From: a virus
IMG/VR virus record: IMGVR_UViG_3300035699_000196
Coordinates: 1-26,468 of that record
Reading direction: 5' to 3' (one strand)
DNA: 26,468 nt
Every line of letters begins with the position of its first letter. The first letter of the stretch is position 1. The notes beneath the pieces were generated by a model. That model was not told the DNA's origin. It saw only the letters and a list, made by a program, of their open reading frames with translations, and made no database searches. Shown here one piece after another: positions 12,817 through 20,618 of this stretch. The translations under genes were made by a program, and so were the position numbers.

Positions 12817-15240
12817 ATGAGTACAAACAACAGAGTATTTGTAAGTCCAGGGGTTTACACATCAGAAAGAGACATATCATTTGTAACACGTCAAATAGGT
12901 GTTACAACAGCTGGTTTGGTAGGTGAGACTACAAAAGGTCCAGCTTTCCAGCCTATATTCGTTTCTAATTATAACGAATTCACTTCATTCTTTGGTGGGA
13001 CAAACCCAGCCAAATTCCCTGATACTGGATATCCTAAATATGAGTTACCTTATATAGCTAAATCATACTTCACAAGGTCTAACCAATTATATGTAACAAG
13101 AGTATTAGGTTACTCAGGTTATGATGCTGGTCCAGCTTGGGCAATTAAAGGTAATAATGACCAAGTTGTTGCTTTTATTAGAAGTAGAGGTAGTTACGAT
13201 GCTAGTGAAGATTTAATCTTCGACGTAGGCATTGATGATTTACAGATTGACCCTGCTATTAATGATATTGATAGTGACGCAAAGGCCGAATTTGTATTAA
13301 GTGGTACAACTGGTGGTAATGACTTTACCTATAACGTATCATTTGACTCAACTAAAAAGAATTATTTACCTAGGGTTTTAGGTCAATCAAATTCAGATGG
13401 TCAAGCACCTATATTTGTTGAGAGTATTTATCCAAATATGTTAGATTCTTTAATAGATGATAGTACCATTACTGGTATTAGTACTACTTTAGATAAATTT
13501 GAAACTGAATTCGAAGATTATAAAACCAAATATAGACCTGCTATAACTCCATGGGTTGTATCTGAGGTTAATGGTAATATTATTAAAAAATTATTCAGAC
13601 TTATTACTATATCAGATGGTAATGGTGCCAATTCAGAGATTAAAGTATCTATTGAAAATATAAGGCCTAATGCTAGGGAATTTGATGTTAGAATTAGAGC
13701 ATTCAATGATACTGATGCTAATCCAGTAACTTTAGAAAGATTTTCTAGATGTACAATGGACCCAACTTCAGATAATTTTGTTGGTAGAAGACTTGGTACT
13801 TTAGATGGTTTTTATTCTTCAGTATCTAATTATGTGTTAGTTCAATTAGATGAAACTGAGGAAACTTCAGATTCATTCCCAGCTGGATTTACTGGTGTGC
13901 CTACTAAGGCCTTTGGTGCTTCTTTAGATGCTCCATCAGTTAATTATAATCAAGCTTATGGTCGGTTCGATAAAGTAAGAAAAATTTACTTAGGTCTTTC
14001 AGATACAGTAGGTATAGATGGAGATTTCTTTAAATTTATAGGGGCTGATGACGAGGCTACTAGTGGTATGACAAACGGTTTCCATATGGACATTGACGCA
14101 AGTGGTGCTACTTTAGATAACTTCACATTTGTTTATGGAGATTCTAATTTCCAAAACGATGCTCAATTAGGATTATCTGGTAACAGTTACACTAGAATAC
14201 AATCAAGAAAATTCACAATGGCACCTTTCGGTGGTTTTGATGGATGGGATGAGTATAGAGAAGGTAGAAGTAATACAGATAGTTTTGTATTAGGTCAAAC
14301 CAATAGTAATGAAGCTTTAGCTAGTGGTGCTATTGCTGAAATGGCTCTGGAAAATGGTGACCAAGGAACGACAGCTGATTACTACGCATATCAAGAAGCT
14401 ATAAGAACATTTAATAACCCTGAAGAAACTAACGTTAACGTGTTTGCAACACCAGGTATTGATATATTTAATCACACTAATCTTGTCGAATCGACTATTG
14501 AAATGGTTGAGGAAGAAAGAAGTGATTCTATCTATATTACAACAACACCTGATTATGAGAATGAGACGGTAATTACTGTAGATGATGTTGTTAATAGATT
14601 AGACGCTACAGGTATTGACAGTAGTTATACTGCAACATACTGGCCTTGGGTACAAGTTAATGATACAGATAATAACGTATTAGTATACTTACCACCTACA
14701 AGAGATGTTATAACTAACGTTGCTTTAACCGATAATGTATCATTCCCATGGTTCGCTGTGGCTGGTGTACAGAGAGGTATTGTAAACGCAGTTAAAGCTA
14801 GAAAGAAATTAACTTTAGGTGAAAGAGATACTTTATATGAAGGTAGAATCAACCCTATCGCTACATTCGCTTCTGAAGGAACAGTTATTTTCGGTAATAA
14901 AAACTTACAAGAAAAAGAAACTGCTTTAAACAGACTTAACGTAAGAAGATTATTACTACAGGCTAGAAAATTAATATCTGCTGTATCAATCAGATTATTA
15001 TTCGAACAAAACGATGAGGTTGTAAGAAATCAATTTAAAACATTAGTTAACCCTATTCTAGAAAATATTAGAAGTGAAAGAGGTCTTACTGATTTCCGTG
15101 TAGAAGTTGATAACTCACCTGAGTCAATTGATAGGAACGAACTTAACGGTAGAATATTCATTAAACCAACAAGAGCGTTAGAATTTATAACAGTAGAATT
15201 TGTTGTACAAAATACTGGTGCATCATTCGAAGATATATAA
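12817..15240 (+). CDS. Tail sheath protein (T4 gp18-like)
   Basis: 807 aa, longer than T4 gp18 (659 aa), which points to extra surface domains in the middle. The N-terminus has the sheath signature VSPGVYTSERD (residues 9-19), followed by GVTTAGLVGETTKGPAFQPI, SNYNEFTSFFGG and the SYFTRSNQLYVTRVLG block. The C-terminal domain, which forms the interlocking arm with neighbouring subunits, is conserved: ETALNRLNVRRLLLQARKLI, then a segment with NQFKTLVNPILENIRSERGL and a last strand LEFITVEFVVQ. The protein forms the contracting outer tube of the tail. It is preceded by a late-type motif, followed by a strong terminator, and transcribed apart from the tube gene. The start at ATG 12817 gives the usual short N-terminus. 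Confidence 0.96.
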   Translation: MSTNNRVFVSPGVYTSERDISFVTRQIGVTTAGLVGETTKGPAFQPIFVSNYNEFTSFFGGTNPAKFPDTGYPKYELPYIAKSYFTRSNQLYVTRVLGYSGYDAGPAWAIKGNNDQVVAFIRSRGSYDASEDLIFDVGIDDLQIDPAINDIDSDAKAEFVLSGTTGGNDFTYNVSFDSTKKNYLPRVLGQSNSDGQAPIFVESIYPNMLDSLIDDSTITGISTTLDKFETEFEDYKTKYRPAITPWVVSEVNGNIIKKLFRLITISDGNGANSEIKVSIENIRPNAREFDVRIRAFNDTDANPVTLERFSRCTMDPTSDNFVGRRLGTLDGFYSSVSNYVLVQLDETEETSDSFPAGFTGVPTKAFGASLDAPSVNYNQAYGRFDKVRKIYLGLSDTVGIDGDFFKFIGADDEATSGMTNGFHMDIDASGATLDNFTFVYGDSNFQNDAQLGLSGNSYTRIQSRKFTMAPFGGFDGWDEYREGRSNTDSFVLGQTNSNEALASGAIAEMALENGDQGTTADYYAYQEAIRTFNNPEETNVNVFATPGIDIFNHTNLVESTIEMVEEERSDSIYITTTPDYENETVITVDDVVNRLDATGIDSSYTATYWPWVQVNDTDNNVLVYLPPTRDVITNVALTDNVSFPWFAVAGVQRGIVNAVKARKKLTLGERDTLYEGRINPIATFASEGTVIFGNKNLQEKETALNRLNVRRLLLQARKLISAVSIRLLFEQNDEVVRNQFKTLVNPILENIRSERGLTDFRVEVDNSPESIDRNELNGRIFIKPTRALEFITVEFVVQNTGASFEDI

Positions 15241-15256
15241 TATTAATAGATGAATA

Positions 15257-15282
15257 AATGTGGGTTCATCCCACATTTTTTC
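15257..15282 (+). terminator. Rho-independent terminator after the sheath gene
   Basis: AATGTGGG, loop TTCAT, CCCACATT followed by TTTTTC. An 8-bp perfect stem 17 bp after the sheath stop, with a T tract. Confidence 0.85.
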
Positions 15283-15291
15283 TCTTTTCAT

Positions 15292-15306
15292 ATATTTATA
15301 ATAAAG
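15292..15306 (+). promoter_or_regulatory. Candidate late promoter of the tail tube gene
   Basis: ATATTTATAATAAAG, between the sheath terminator and the tube ATG (about 33 bp before it). The same 15-mer recurs exactly at 16846-16860. Confidence 0.55.
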
Positions 15307-15339
15307 AAGATAAAAGATTAAAATTAAAAATAGAAAAAT

Positions 15340-15828
15340 ATGAGTGATTTACTAATGAAAATGCCTGTTCCTTACGAACCAAAGAAAAAGAATAGATGGT
15401 TAATGAGGTTCCCAGCTGAGTTGGGTATACAACAATGGTGGTTACAGTCAGCATCACGTCCTTCAATCACACAAAATGAAGTTGAGATTCCATTCTTAAA
15501 CACATCTACCTTCGTAATTGGTAGATTTACTTGGGATACTATTGAAGTTGTATTTAGAGATGCCATTGGACCTTCTACATCCCAAGCTATTATGGAATGG
15601 GTTAGGTTAACTTCTGAGTCTGCTACTGGTAGACAAGGTTATGCTGCTGGATACAAAAAAGATGTTGAGCTTGAAATGTTAGACCCTAGTGGTGTTGTTA
15701 TTGAAAAATGGCAACTACAAGGTACTATGTTAACCGATGTTGGATTTGGTGACTTATCAATGGATGATGACGGTATTGCAGATATCACAGCCACTTTAAG
15801 GTTTGATAGGGCAATATTATTATTCTAG
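15340..15828 (+). CDS. Tail tube protein (T4 gp19-like)
   Basis: 162 aa, the standard length (T4 gp19 is 163 aa). It shows the tube-fold pattern: NRWLMRFP at the N-terminal strand, SASRPSITQNEVEIPFLNTS, a TFVIGRFTWDTIEVVFRD strand pair, an AIMEWVRLTSESATGRQGY helix and loop, KKDVELEMLDPSGVVIEKW, and a final ADITATLRFDRAILLF strand. Subunits stack as hexamers inside the sheath to form the DNA channel. It follows the sheath gene as in T4 but has its own terminator-separated promoter motif. A homing endonuclease gene sits directly downstream. Confidence 0.95.
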   Translation: MSDLLMKMPVPYEPKKKNRWLMRFPAELGIQQWWLQSASRPSITQNEVEIPFLNTSTFVIGRFTWDTIEVVFRDAIGPSTSQAIMEWVRLTSESATGRQGYAAGYKKDVELEMLDPSGVVIEKWQLQGTMLTDVGFGDLSMDDDGIADITATLRFDRAILLF

Positions 15829-15854
15829 TAACTAATTGATAATCAAATACTTAA

Positions 15855-15873
15855 CTATTTTACAGTAAAATAG
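15855..15873. repeat. Short inverted repeat after the tube gene
   Basis: CTATTTTAC-A-GTAAAATAG is a near-perfect palindrome 27 bp after the tube stop. It could fold as a 7-8 bp hairpin but lacks a following T tract, so it is a weak terminator candidate at best. Confidence 0.4.
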
Positions 15874-15903
15874 CTTCATCAAAACTTAAAGTTCTTTTAC
15901 TTT

Positions 15904-15926
15904 TATACTATTTATTAGTATATTTG
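15904..15926 (+). promoter_or_regulatory. Promoter region of the homing endonuclease gene
   Basis: TATATTTG (15919-15926) matches the Bacteroidota -7 consensus TAnnTTTG exactly and lies 17 bp before the ATG at 15944. It overlaps the perfect inverted repeat TATACTA-TTTAT-TAGTATA (15904-15922), whose centre also resembles the late motif. No convincing -33 box is seen. Confidence 0.45.
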
Positions 15927-15943
15927 GGTAAAGGAATTTTTTT

Positions 15944-16837
15944 ATGGAAAAAATTAAATGTAAAATATGTGAAAAAGAATTCACATCATTAATGGGGTTA
16001 AGTAAACATAATTCACAAAAACATAGTATATGCTCAAAAGAGACATATATTCAATATAAATTGAATGGAAATAAACCAGTTTGTCAATGTGGTTGTGGTG
16101 AAGAAACTAATTACCTTTCAATAAAAAAAGGTTTTGTTGATTATGTTAGAGGCCATGCGGCTAGAATTAATAATAATTGGGGGCACAATCCTGATGCTTT
16201 AACTAAATCACATGAAACCCAAAGATTAATGCATAAAACAGGTCAATTAAAAGTGTGGAATGACGGATTAACAATTGATGACTCAAGAGTTAGGGATAAT
16301 ATAGATAAGGTAATGGCAAATCCAAACAGAAGTAAAAGGATATCTAAAGCTTTATCTGACGTACCTAAATCTGAAGAACATAAACAAAATTTATCAATCG
16401 CACAAATTAAATCATGGGATAATCAGGAAAAGCGTGATAGACAACGCGATAATAGAATGAGGTATATCAGAAATAATGATTTAGTACCTATCTCAAAATT
16501 AGAAAAGTATTTTGAGGAAATATTATTAGCTGAATTTAAATTAAAAAGTGGTGTTGATTATTATCCACAATTTTATATTAGAGATATTAAAGCATTGTTT
16601 GATTTTAAATTATCTGGTAAAAAAATTTTAATTGAAGTAGATGGTGATTATTGGCATTGTAATCCTAACACTAAATTTAAAGTACCTAAATACGCAGCCC
16701 AATTTTCTAATTTAAAAAAAGATAAAATAAAAAAAGAGTGGTGTGATAAAAATAGTTATATCTTATTAAGATTCTGGGAAAATGATATTAATAATAATCT
16801 AGATGAAATTATTACCAAATTAAAAGAATTTTTATAA
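15944..16837 (+). CDS. Free-standing homing endonuclease, zinc-finger + Vsr-like (EDxHD) nuclease
   Basis: 297 aa. Residues 6-27 form a C2H2 finger (C6, C9, H22, H27). A second Cys/His cluster follows (C47-Q-C49-G-C51 and H71 in FVDYVRGH). A NUMOD-like segment KSEEHKQNLSIAQIKSWDN precedes the nuclease. The C-terminal domain has LFDFKLSGKK (D220), ILIEVDGDYWH (E231, D233, D235, H238), a basic helix with KKDKIKKEWC, and the strand YILLRFWENDI. This is the very-short-patch-repair/DUF559-like fold used by EDxHD homing endonucleases such as I-Bth0305I. It sits alone between the tube gene and a small gene and is probably copied into phages lacking it at that site. Its host-type promoter differs from the late motifs around it. 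Confidence 0.8.
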   Translation: MEKIKCKICEKEFTSLMGLSKHNSQKHSICSKETYIQYKLNGNKPVCQCGCGEETNYLSIKKGFVDYVRGHAARINNNWGHNPDALTKSHETQRLMHKTGQLKVWNDGLTIDDSRVRDNIDKVMANPNRSKRISKALSDVPKSEEHKQNLSIAQIKSWDNQEKRDRQRDNRMRYIRNNDLVPISKLEKYFEEILLAEFKLKSGVDYYPQFYIRDIKALFDFKLSGKKILIEVDGDYWHCNPNTKFKVPKYAAQFSNLKKDKIKKEWCDKNSYILLRFWENDINNNLDEIITKLKEFL

Positions 16838-16845
16838 TTGTTATG

Positions 16846-16860
16846 ATATTTATAATAAAG
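16846..16860 (+). promoter_or_regulatory. Candidate late promoter before a possible small RNA
   Basis: ATATTTATAATAAAG, identical over 15 bases to the motif at 15292-15306. No start codon follows for more than 100 bp; a set of hairpins and a terminator follow instead. Confidence 0.5.
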
Positions 16861-16861
16861 T

Positions 16862-16970
16862 CATTATAAAATAAAGTGTTACATAACACTAAAATAAACG
16901 GTTTAGGACCGATTATAGCTCACGGCTATTTAAAATCACTTAAGTGTCGCTACCTAAGTGATTTTTTTTT
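16862..16970 (+). ncRNA. Possible structured small RNA between the endonuclease and the 122-aa gene
   Basis: No reading frame of note lies here. The segment can form AGTGTT-ACAT-AACACT (16875-16890), CGGT-TTAGG-ACCG (16899-16911), ATAGC-TCACG-GCTAT (16915-16929) and a strong terminator hairpin (16933-16964) with a T tract. A late-type motif lies just upstream. The G+C content of its middle part is above that of the surrounding spacers. It may be an independent RNA of about 110 nt or the 3' leader/terminator of the upstream transcript. I recognise no known RNA family. Confidence 0.4.
16933..16970 (+). terminator. Rho-independent terminator
   Basis: AAATCACTTA, a 12-base loop, TAAGTGATTT and more T. 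A perfect 10-bp stem running into a run of nine T. It ends 9 bp before the ATG at 16979, so that gene must be read through or start from another promoter. Confidence 0.85.
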
Positions 16971-16978
16971 AACTATAT

Positions 16979-17347
16979 ATGAAAATACCGATTGTAAAGT
17001 ATAACGACACACTATTATCAATTATAAGTTTATTCGCACCGATAAAAGGAATTACTATTTTTCCTTTTATCATAATAAGAGAAAGGTTTATTAATTATCA
17101 TTACCCAAAGGCCACTGATAAATTACTTAATCATGAGAAAATACATATCGAACAACAAAAGGAGATGTTAATTTTACCCTTTTTTGTGTTTTATTTCATA
17201 GAATGGTTAGTGAAATTGTTTATCTATGGGTCTAAATCTTATAGAAACTTAAGTTTTGAAAGAGAAGTTTATAAGTTTGAGGGAGATATGACATATTTAT
17301 CTAATAGAAAGCGTTATGCTTTTTTAAAATACGTTATAAAAGAATGA
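16979..17347 (+). CDS. Small membrane protein with HExxH motif
   Basis: 122 aa. The motif NHEKIHIEQQKEML (HEKIH, about residues 52-56) is followed by a hydrophobic segment ILPFFVFYFIEWLVKLFIYG (about 65-84) and then SFEREVYKFE, whose Glu could be a third zinc ligand. An N-terminal hydrophobic stretch LLSIISLFAPIKGITIFPFI is also present. The layout matches small HExxH membrane proteins that I associate with Bacteroidota genomes; their function is not established. A zincin-like protease is possible. Its stop overlaps the next gene's start (ATGA), so the two are coupled. Confidence 0.6.
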   Translation: MKIPIVKYNDTLLSIISLFAPIKGITIFPFIIIRERFINYHYPKATDKLLNHEKIHIEQQKEMLILPFFVFYFIEWLVKLFIYGSKSYRNLSFEREVYKFEGDMTYLSNRKRYAFLKYVIKE

Positions 17348-17496
17348 GAAAACAAGATAAAAAGAAAAACATGGATAAGGTCAACAAAAAATTCCAAGAT
17401 AGGATGAATGGAGTTGACGAAGAAAAAGATAAAGAAAAGGATAAATTTAAATTTGTTAAAGACATTTATCCTGAATTAAGTAGAATAATAAACTAG
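17344..17496 (+). CDS. Small lysine-rich protein, unknown
   Basis: 50 aa, ATG at 17344 overlapping the previous stop by 4 bp, TAG at 17494-17496, then 1 bp to the next ATG. The first 40 residues are mostly charged (MRKQDKKKNMDKVNKKFQDR, then E/D/K-rich), and the end is DIYPELSRIIN. The tight coupling on both sides argues that it is a real gene. A scaffold-like or assembly role is possible but unsupported. Confidence 0.6.
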   Translation: MRKQDKKKNMDKVNKKFQDRMNGVDEEKDKEKDKFKFVKDIYPELSRIIN

Positions 17497-17497
17497 T

Positions 17498-17878
17498 ATG
17501 GGAAAGAAACTTAAAATTACAGAAAAACAATTAAAAACTCTAAAAGAAAACTTACTTAAGGAAGATAAATTTAGTTGGGATGGTAAATATGCTAATGAAG
17601 AAGATATTAACGAACATCACGACGGTGAGTTTCCAGAGTCTCTAATGAATAAATCTCTAGAGCAATTTTTAGATGAATTATCTAAAAAAAGTGAAACAGA
17701 TTACGATAAAGTTGAAGATATAATCGCCAAGTATTTTGCTACATCTAAAGATGAAGGTTATACTGGATTACCTAGTGATTTAGAGGTTGTGGATGAAGAT
17801 AATAAACCAACAGACGCTAAATCTAATCAATGGTTTTCAGATTCAGATGGTGAAAGAGTAACCGACGGAGTGCATTAA
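17498..17878 (+). CDS. Acidic phage protein, unknown
   Basis: 126 aa, highly acidic in its C-terminal two thirds. It begins MGKKLKITEKQLKTLKENLL, a short helix seen at the start of various phage proteins, followed by EDKFSWDGKYANEEDINEHH, FLDELSKKSETDYDKVEDII and a C-terminal part ending WFSDSDGERVTDGVH. No catalytic motif, signal peptide or membrane segment. It lies upstream of the gp26-like hub gene in the tail module, last in a coupled set of three. Confidence 0.6.
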   Translation: MGKKLKITEKQLKTLKENLLKEDKFSWDGKYANEEDINEHHDGEFPESLMNKSLEQFLDELSKKSETDYDKVEDIIAKYFATSKDEGYTGLPSDLEVVDEDNKPTDAKSNQWFSDSDGERVTDGVH

Positions 17879-17901
17879 TATTTTAAAAACTTTACTTTTT
17901 C

Positions 17902-17914
17902 ATATTTATTATTA
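17902..17914 (+). promoter_or_regulatory. Candidate late promoter of the gp26-like gene
   Basis: ATATTTATTATTA, about 30 bp before the ATG at 17944, in a 65-bp spacer. Confidence 0.45.
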
Positions 17915-17943
17915 TATAACATACTAAAAATAAGTTAATAAAT

Positions 17944-19056
17944 ATGGAGAAGAAACCAAATGTTTTCCCAACATCGTCTAGGATGACTGATGAAATGAAA
18001 GAAGCTAACGAGATGGGTAGTAAAATAGCCGAAGAAGTTAGTGAACAAGAAGGTATAGGTAAGACTGAAAAAAGCGGTAGAGAGAAAGAATACGCTCAGA
18101 AAATGAATCAGGAATCTCTAGATATGTTAGAGGAACAGATGAGAAAGAGAGATGAATTAATCGCTAAAAGAAAAAATGATGGTGATGTTGGTGGTAGTGA
18201 TGATTTTAGTGGTGAGGAAACCGCTAAAGTTACTTATTCAGACGCTGAGAGTAAACCACATAAAAAATTAGAGGTACCAGAAGATAGATTCGAAGAGTTA
18301 AGTAGACCTCAAGAGGATTCACCTTATGATGTAATTAAATTACCTAGTGAAGGGTTACTTTACCCTAATCAAGGTAGTTCAATAAAACTATCTTATTTGA
18401 ATGCTAGTGATGAAAACCTTATTACTAACCCTAATCTTTTAAGGTCAGGTAAGTTTCTAGAAGTTCTTATCAATAGAAAAATGTTGGGTACTGATTTAAG
18501 GTACAAGGATTTACATGTCGGTGATAGAAATGCAATCATGATTTGGTTACGTTCTACTGGGTATGGTTCAATGTATAACGTTATGTTAACTGACCCAAAT
18601 GATGATTATAAAGAATTTGAAACTAAGATTGATTTATCTGAGTTACCAATTAAATACTTAGATGAAAAGCCAGATAAAAATGGTCACTTCAAATATAAAT
18701 TACCATTATCTGGTAAAGAGGTTACATTTAGAATGTTAAGCGTTGGTGACGTTAATGATATTGAAGACCACATAGAGGAATTAGTTGAGGAAAAGGGTTC
18801 AGATTTTGCTGACGCTTCAACTTATACACTTAAAAAGCAGATATTAGCCATTGATGGTGATAATAACTCGACTGTTGTTAATAACTTCATTGAAAGAGGA
18901 ATGAGATTAGGTGATGTTAGAAGTTTTAGACAACATTTAAACAAAATTGAATCAGGCATTGATATGAATATTACTGTCGGGACTCCTGGGGGTGGGTCCA
19001 TAACTACGTTTCTTCCCCTTAACGGAAACTTTTTTTGGCCTGACACATCACTATAA
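17944..19056 (+). CDS. Baseplate hub / tail assembly protein (T4 gp26-like), zero-frame product
   Basis: 370 aa in the zero frame. Residues 1-125 are charged and probably disordered. From about 127 it follows the gp26-family pattern: YDVIKLPSEGLLYPNQG, TNPNLLRSGKFLEVLINRKM, DLHVGDRNAIMIWLRSTGYG, the KYKLPLSGKEVTFRMLSVGD strand set, and a C-terminal TVGTPGGGSITTFLPLNGNF then FWPDTSL-stop. The region before FFWP is where related proteins often have a CxxC zinc ribbon; here the Cys are absent (GTPGGG). The homologous continuation, HHYKKDLLEEIYLCMKYL onward, lies in another frame up to 19264. Proteins of this kind, just upstream of the tape measure, act in hub and tail assembly. The family call is moderately firm. 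Confidence 0.72.
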   Translation: MEKKPNVFPTSSRMTDEMKEANEMGSKIAEEVSEQEGIGKTEKSGREKEYAQKMNQESLDMLEEQMRKRDELIAKRKNDGDVGGSDDFSGEETAKVTYSDAESKPHKKLEVPEDRFEELSRPQEDSPYDVIKLPSEGLLYPNQGSSIKLSYLNASDENLITNPNLLRSGKFLEVLINRKMLGTDLRYKDLHVGDRNAIMIWLRSTGYGSMYNVMLTDPNDDYKEFETKIDLSELPIKYLDEKPDKNGHFKYKLPLSGKEVTFRMLSVGDVNDIEDHIEELVEEKGSDFADASTYTLKKQILAIDGDNNSTVVNNFIERGMRLGDVRSFRQHLNKIESGIDMNITVGTPGGGSITTFLPLNGNFFWPDTSL

Positions 19057-19264
19057 AAAAGATTTATTAGAAGAAATATATCTTTGTATGAAGTATTTAA
19101 ATATTTCATACGGTGATTTAATGAAAATGCCTACATACGAAAGGCGTTTCTTTATAGTGACATTACAAAACCAAATAAATAAGACAGAAGAGGAATCTGA
19201 AAACACACCTAAAGTAACCAAGACTGGTAAATTTACCAGTACTAGGTCATATTCACCTAAATAA
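19046..19264 (+). other. Frameshifted C-terminal extension of the gp26-like gene
   Basis: Frame +1 relative to the gp26-like gene: HHYKKDLLEEIYLCMKYLNI, SYGDLMKMPTYERRFFIVTL, then a polar tail ending RSYSPK-stop (TAA 19262-19264). The YGDxxxMPxxERRFF pattern belongs to the same protein family, and the frame has no start codon placed to make it a separate gene of sensible length. It is open from 19004, so the shift must lie between 19004 and about 19053. A T7 run (19030-19036) offers a site where two Phe codons can slip +1 with perfect re-pairing. A fused product would be about 439 aa. A terminator follows directly after its stop. Confidence 0.65.
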
Positions 19265-19289
19265 AATCCCTTAATCAAGGGATTTTTTT
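19264..19289 (+). terminator. Rho-independent terminator after the gp26-like gene
   Basis: AAATCCCTT, loop AATC, AAGGGATTT and T tract. A perfect 9-bp stem starting at the last base of the frameshifted extension's stop codon, which places the true transcript end beyond that extension. Confidence 0.85.
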
Positions 19290-19297
19290 ATTATTTG

Positions 19298-19339
19298 ATA
19301 TTTATTAAGTAGAATACCAAATACTTTTAATATATTTAT
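19298..19339 (+). promoter_or_regulatory. Two candidate late promoter motifs
   Basis: ATATTTATTAA at 19298 and ATATTTATAA at 19332, both between the terminator and the ATG at 19371. The second lies about 31 bp before the ATG, the same spacing as at the sheath and tube genes. Confidence 0.45.
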
Positions 19340-19370
19340 AACATGGTATTTAAATAAAAATGATTAAATT

Positions 19371-20618
19371 ATGAGTTTAAACGAAAGAATGGTAAACATA
19401 ATGAAAGTTATGCTAATGGAAGTTGAACTTAAGAAGACCTTCAGTACAATTAGTAGTGGTGATAAAATAAATATCATTGAGGTTGACGACAATAAATATA
19501 GTTTTATTGTTCAGTCAAATATCTCTGGTAGGGTTATAATGAAGGATTCAAGTGAGAAATCCTTAGGTAAACTATTTGTTTTAGAAAAAGACTCATTAAA
19601 AAAGAACGAATTAATCATATACATATACGATAACAGCGCCGTTAGTAATGACTTCAAAGGAAAGTCATTATCAATAGAGGTTAAATATATAAGTGTGTTA
19701 GATGATAAAACTGGTGAGCTTCAAAGGATAGATATAACTTCTGATGGGAAGACCATGAAACAAAAAGAAGAACTATCTAGAATTGATGAATACACTAGAA
19801 TTATTAAAGAACTAGATAAGGGTGAAATGTTGATTATAACAACAGAAACCGATTCGGAAAAAGATAGTATCGTAAACGACTTAGTTTTTAAAGTTGTAGA
19901 TATCAAGAAAAATTGGTACGTTTTAAATTTAGTTAAAGTTAGAGGTAATTCTGAAGGTGATAAATCTGTTGAAAGTGATAAAATTCTTGATGTTGTTAGG
20001 TCTAAGGAATTATACATTGGTAAAGGTGGATTCTTTAAGGTAGTTGATAATAAGGTGAGCTTAGATTTAAGATTCGGTAAAAACTATAAAATACCTATTA
20101 AAGGTATTATCGACGTTGATATTGAAAATGATAATGTTGGTGATACTTCAGATGATAAAACTGTAACTGATAAGGATGATTTTACTGATTGGCTTGATAA
20201 TAATCCTCAATATAAAAATATAATTAATAAAACACCTAATTTTTTTGAAAAACTTAGCGGAGCCTCACCAAAAGGTGTGTTTCAATTACAAAACATGTTA
20301 AAAAAAGCAGGTACTAGTAACTCTTATTTAACTAAGAATAAATATGTTGTGATAAAATTATTAGATGGTAGAATAGAGGTTGATTTATCTAATAAACTTT
20401 TAAGTAAAGCTGGTAAAACTTATGAAGCTAAAGTCACTGATGATAGAACTCTTAGAATAGGTGATAGAAGAAAAGGTTATTGGGAAATTGAGTTATTAGA
20501 TGAATATGAAGATAAAACTTATAAAACTAAAGTTAGTTTCTGTTACCCTAATGGAACTTGCGACCTTAAAGCCAACGATGCTAAGATTAAAATATTAAAA
20601 GTTAAAAATAATAGATAA
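19371..20618 (+). CDS. Tail-module protein of unknown function, 415 aa
   Basis: Soluble, beta-rich, charged protein with no motif that I recognise. The N-terminus LNERMVNIMKVMLMEVELKK precedes strands such as DDNKYSFIVQSNISGRVIM. A middle region holds two related-looking beta segments around KNWYVLNLVKVRGNSEGDKS and KGGFFKVVDNKVSLDLRF. An acidic linker with DTSDDKTVTDKDDFTDWL separates a C-terminal helical-plus-beta part (PKGVFQLQNMLKKAGTSNSY; KYVVIKLLDGRIEVDLSNKL). The stop overlaps the tape measure start by one base, so translation is probably coupled. Position between the hub-assembly gene and the tape measure suggests a baseplate or hub role. Confidence 0.6.
   Translation: MSLNERMVNIMKVMLMEVELKKTFSTISSGDKINIIEVDDNKYSFIVQSNISGRVIMKDSSEKSLGKLFVLEKDSLKKNELIIYIYDNSAVSNDFKGKSLSIEVKYISVLDDKTGELQRIDITSDGKTMKQKEELSRIDEYTRIIKELDKGEMLIITTETDSEKDSIVNDLVFKVVDIKKNWYVLNLVKVRGNSEGDKSVESDKILDVVRSKELYIGKGGFFKVVDNKVSLDLRFGKNYKIPIKGIIDVDIENDNVGDTSDDKTVTDKDDFTDWLDNNPQYKNIINKTPNFFEKLSGASPKGVFQLQNMLKKAGTSNSYLTKNKYVVIKLLDGRIEVDLSNKLLSKAGKTYEAKVTDDRTLRIGDRRKGYWEIELLDEYEDKTYKTKVSFCYPNGTCDLKANDAKIKILKVKNNR

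Noticed and set aside
15290-15300. T4 late promoter TATAAATA
   Set aside because: The exact T4 box is on the strand opposite to the gene it would serve, so I describe a separate ATATTTAT motif instead.
16911-16935. TAGCTCA next to a hairpin, like a tRNA D-arm
   Set aside because: No acceptor, anticodon or T-arm can be fitted around it.
19051-20017. Minus-strand frames in the gp26-like and 415-aa genes
   Set aside because: They are shadows of plus-strand genes in a module transcribed in one direction.
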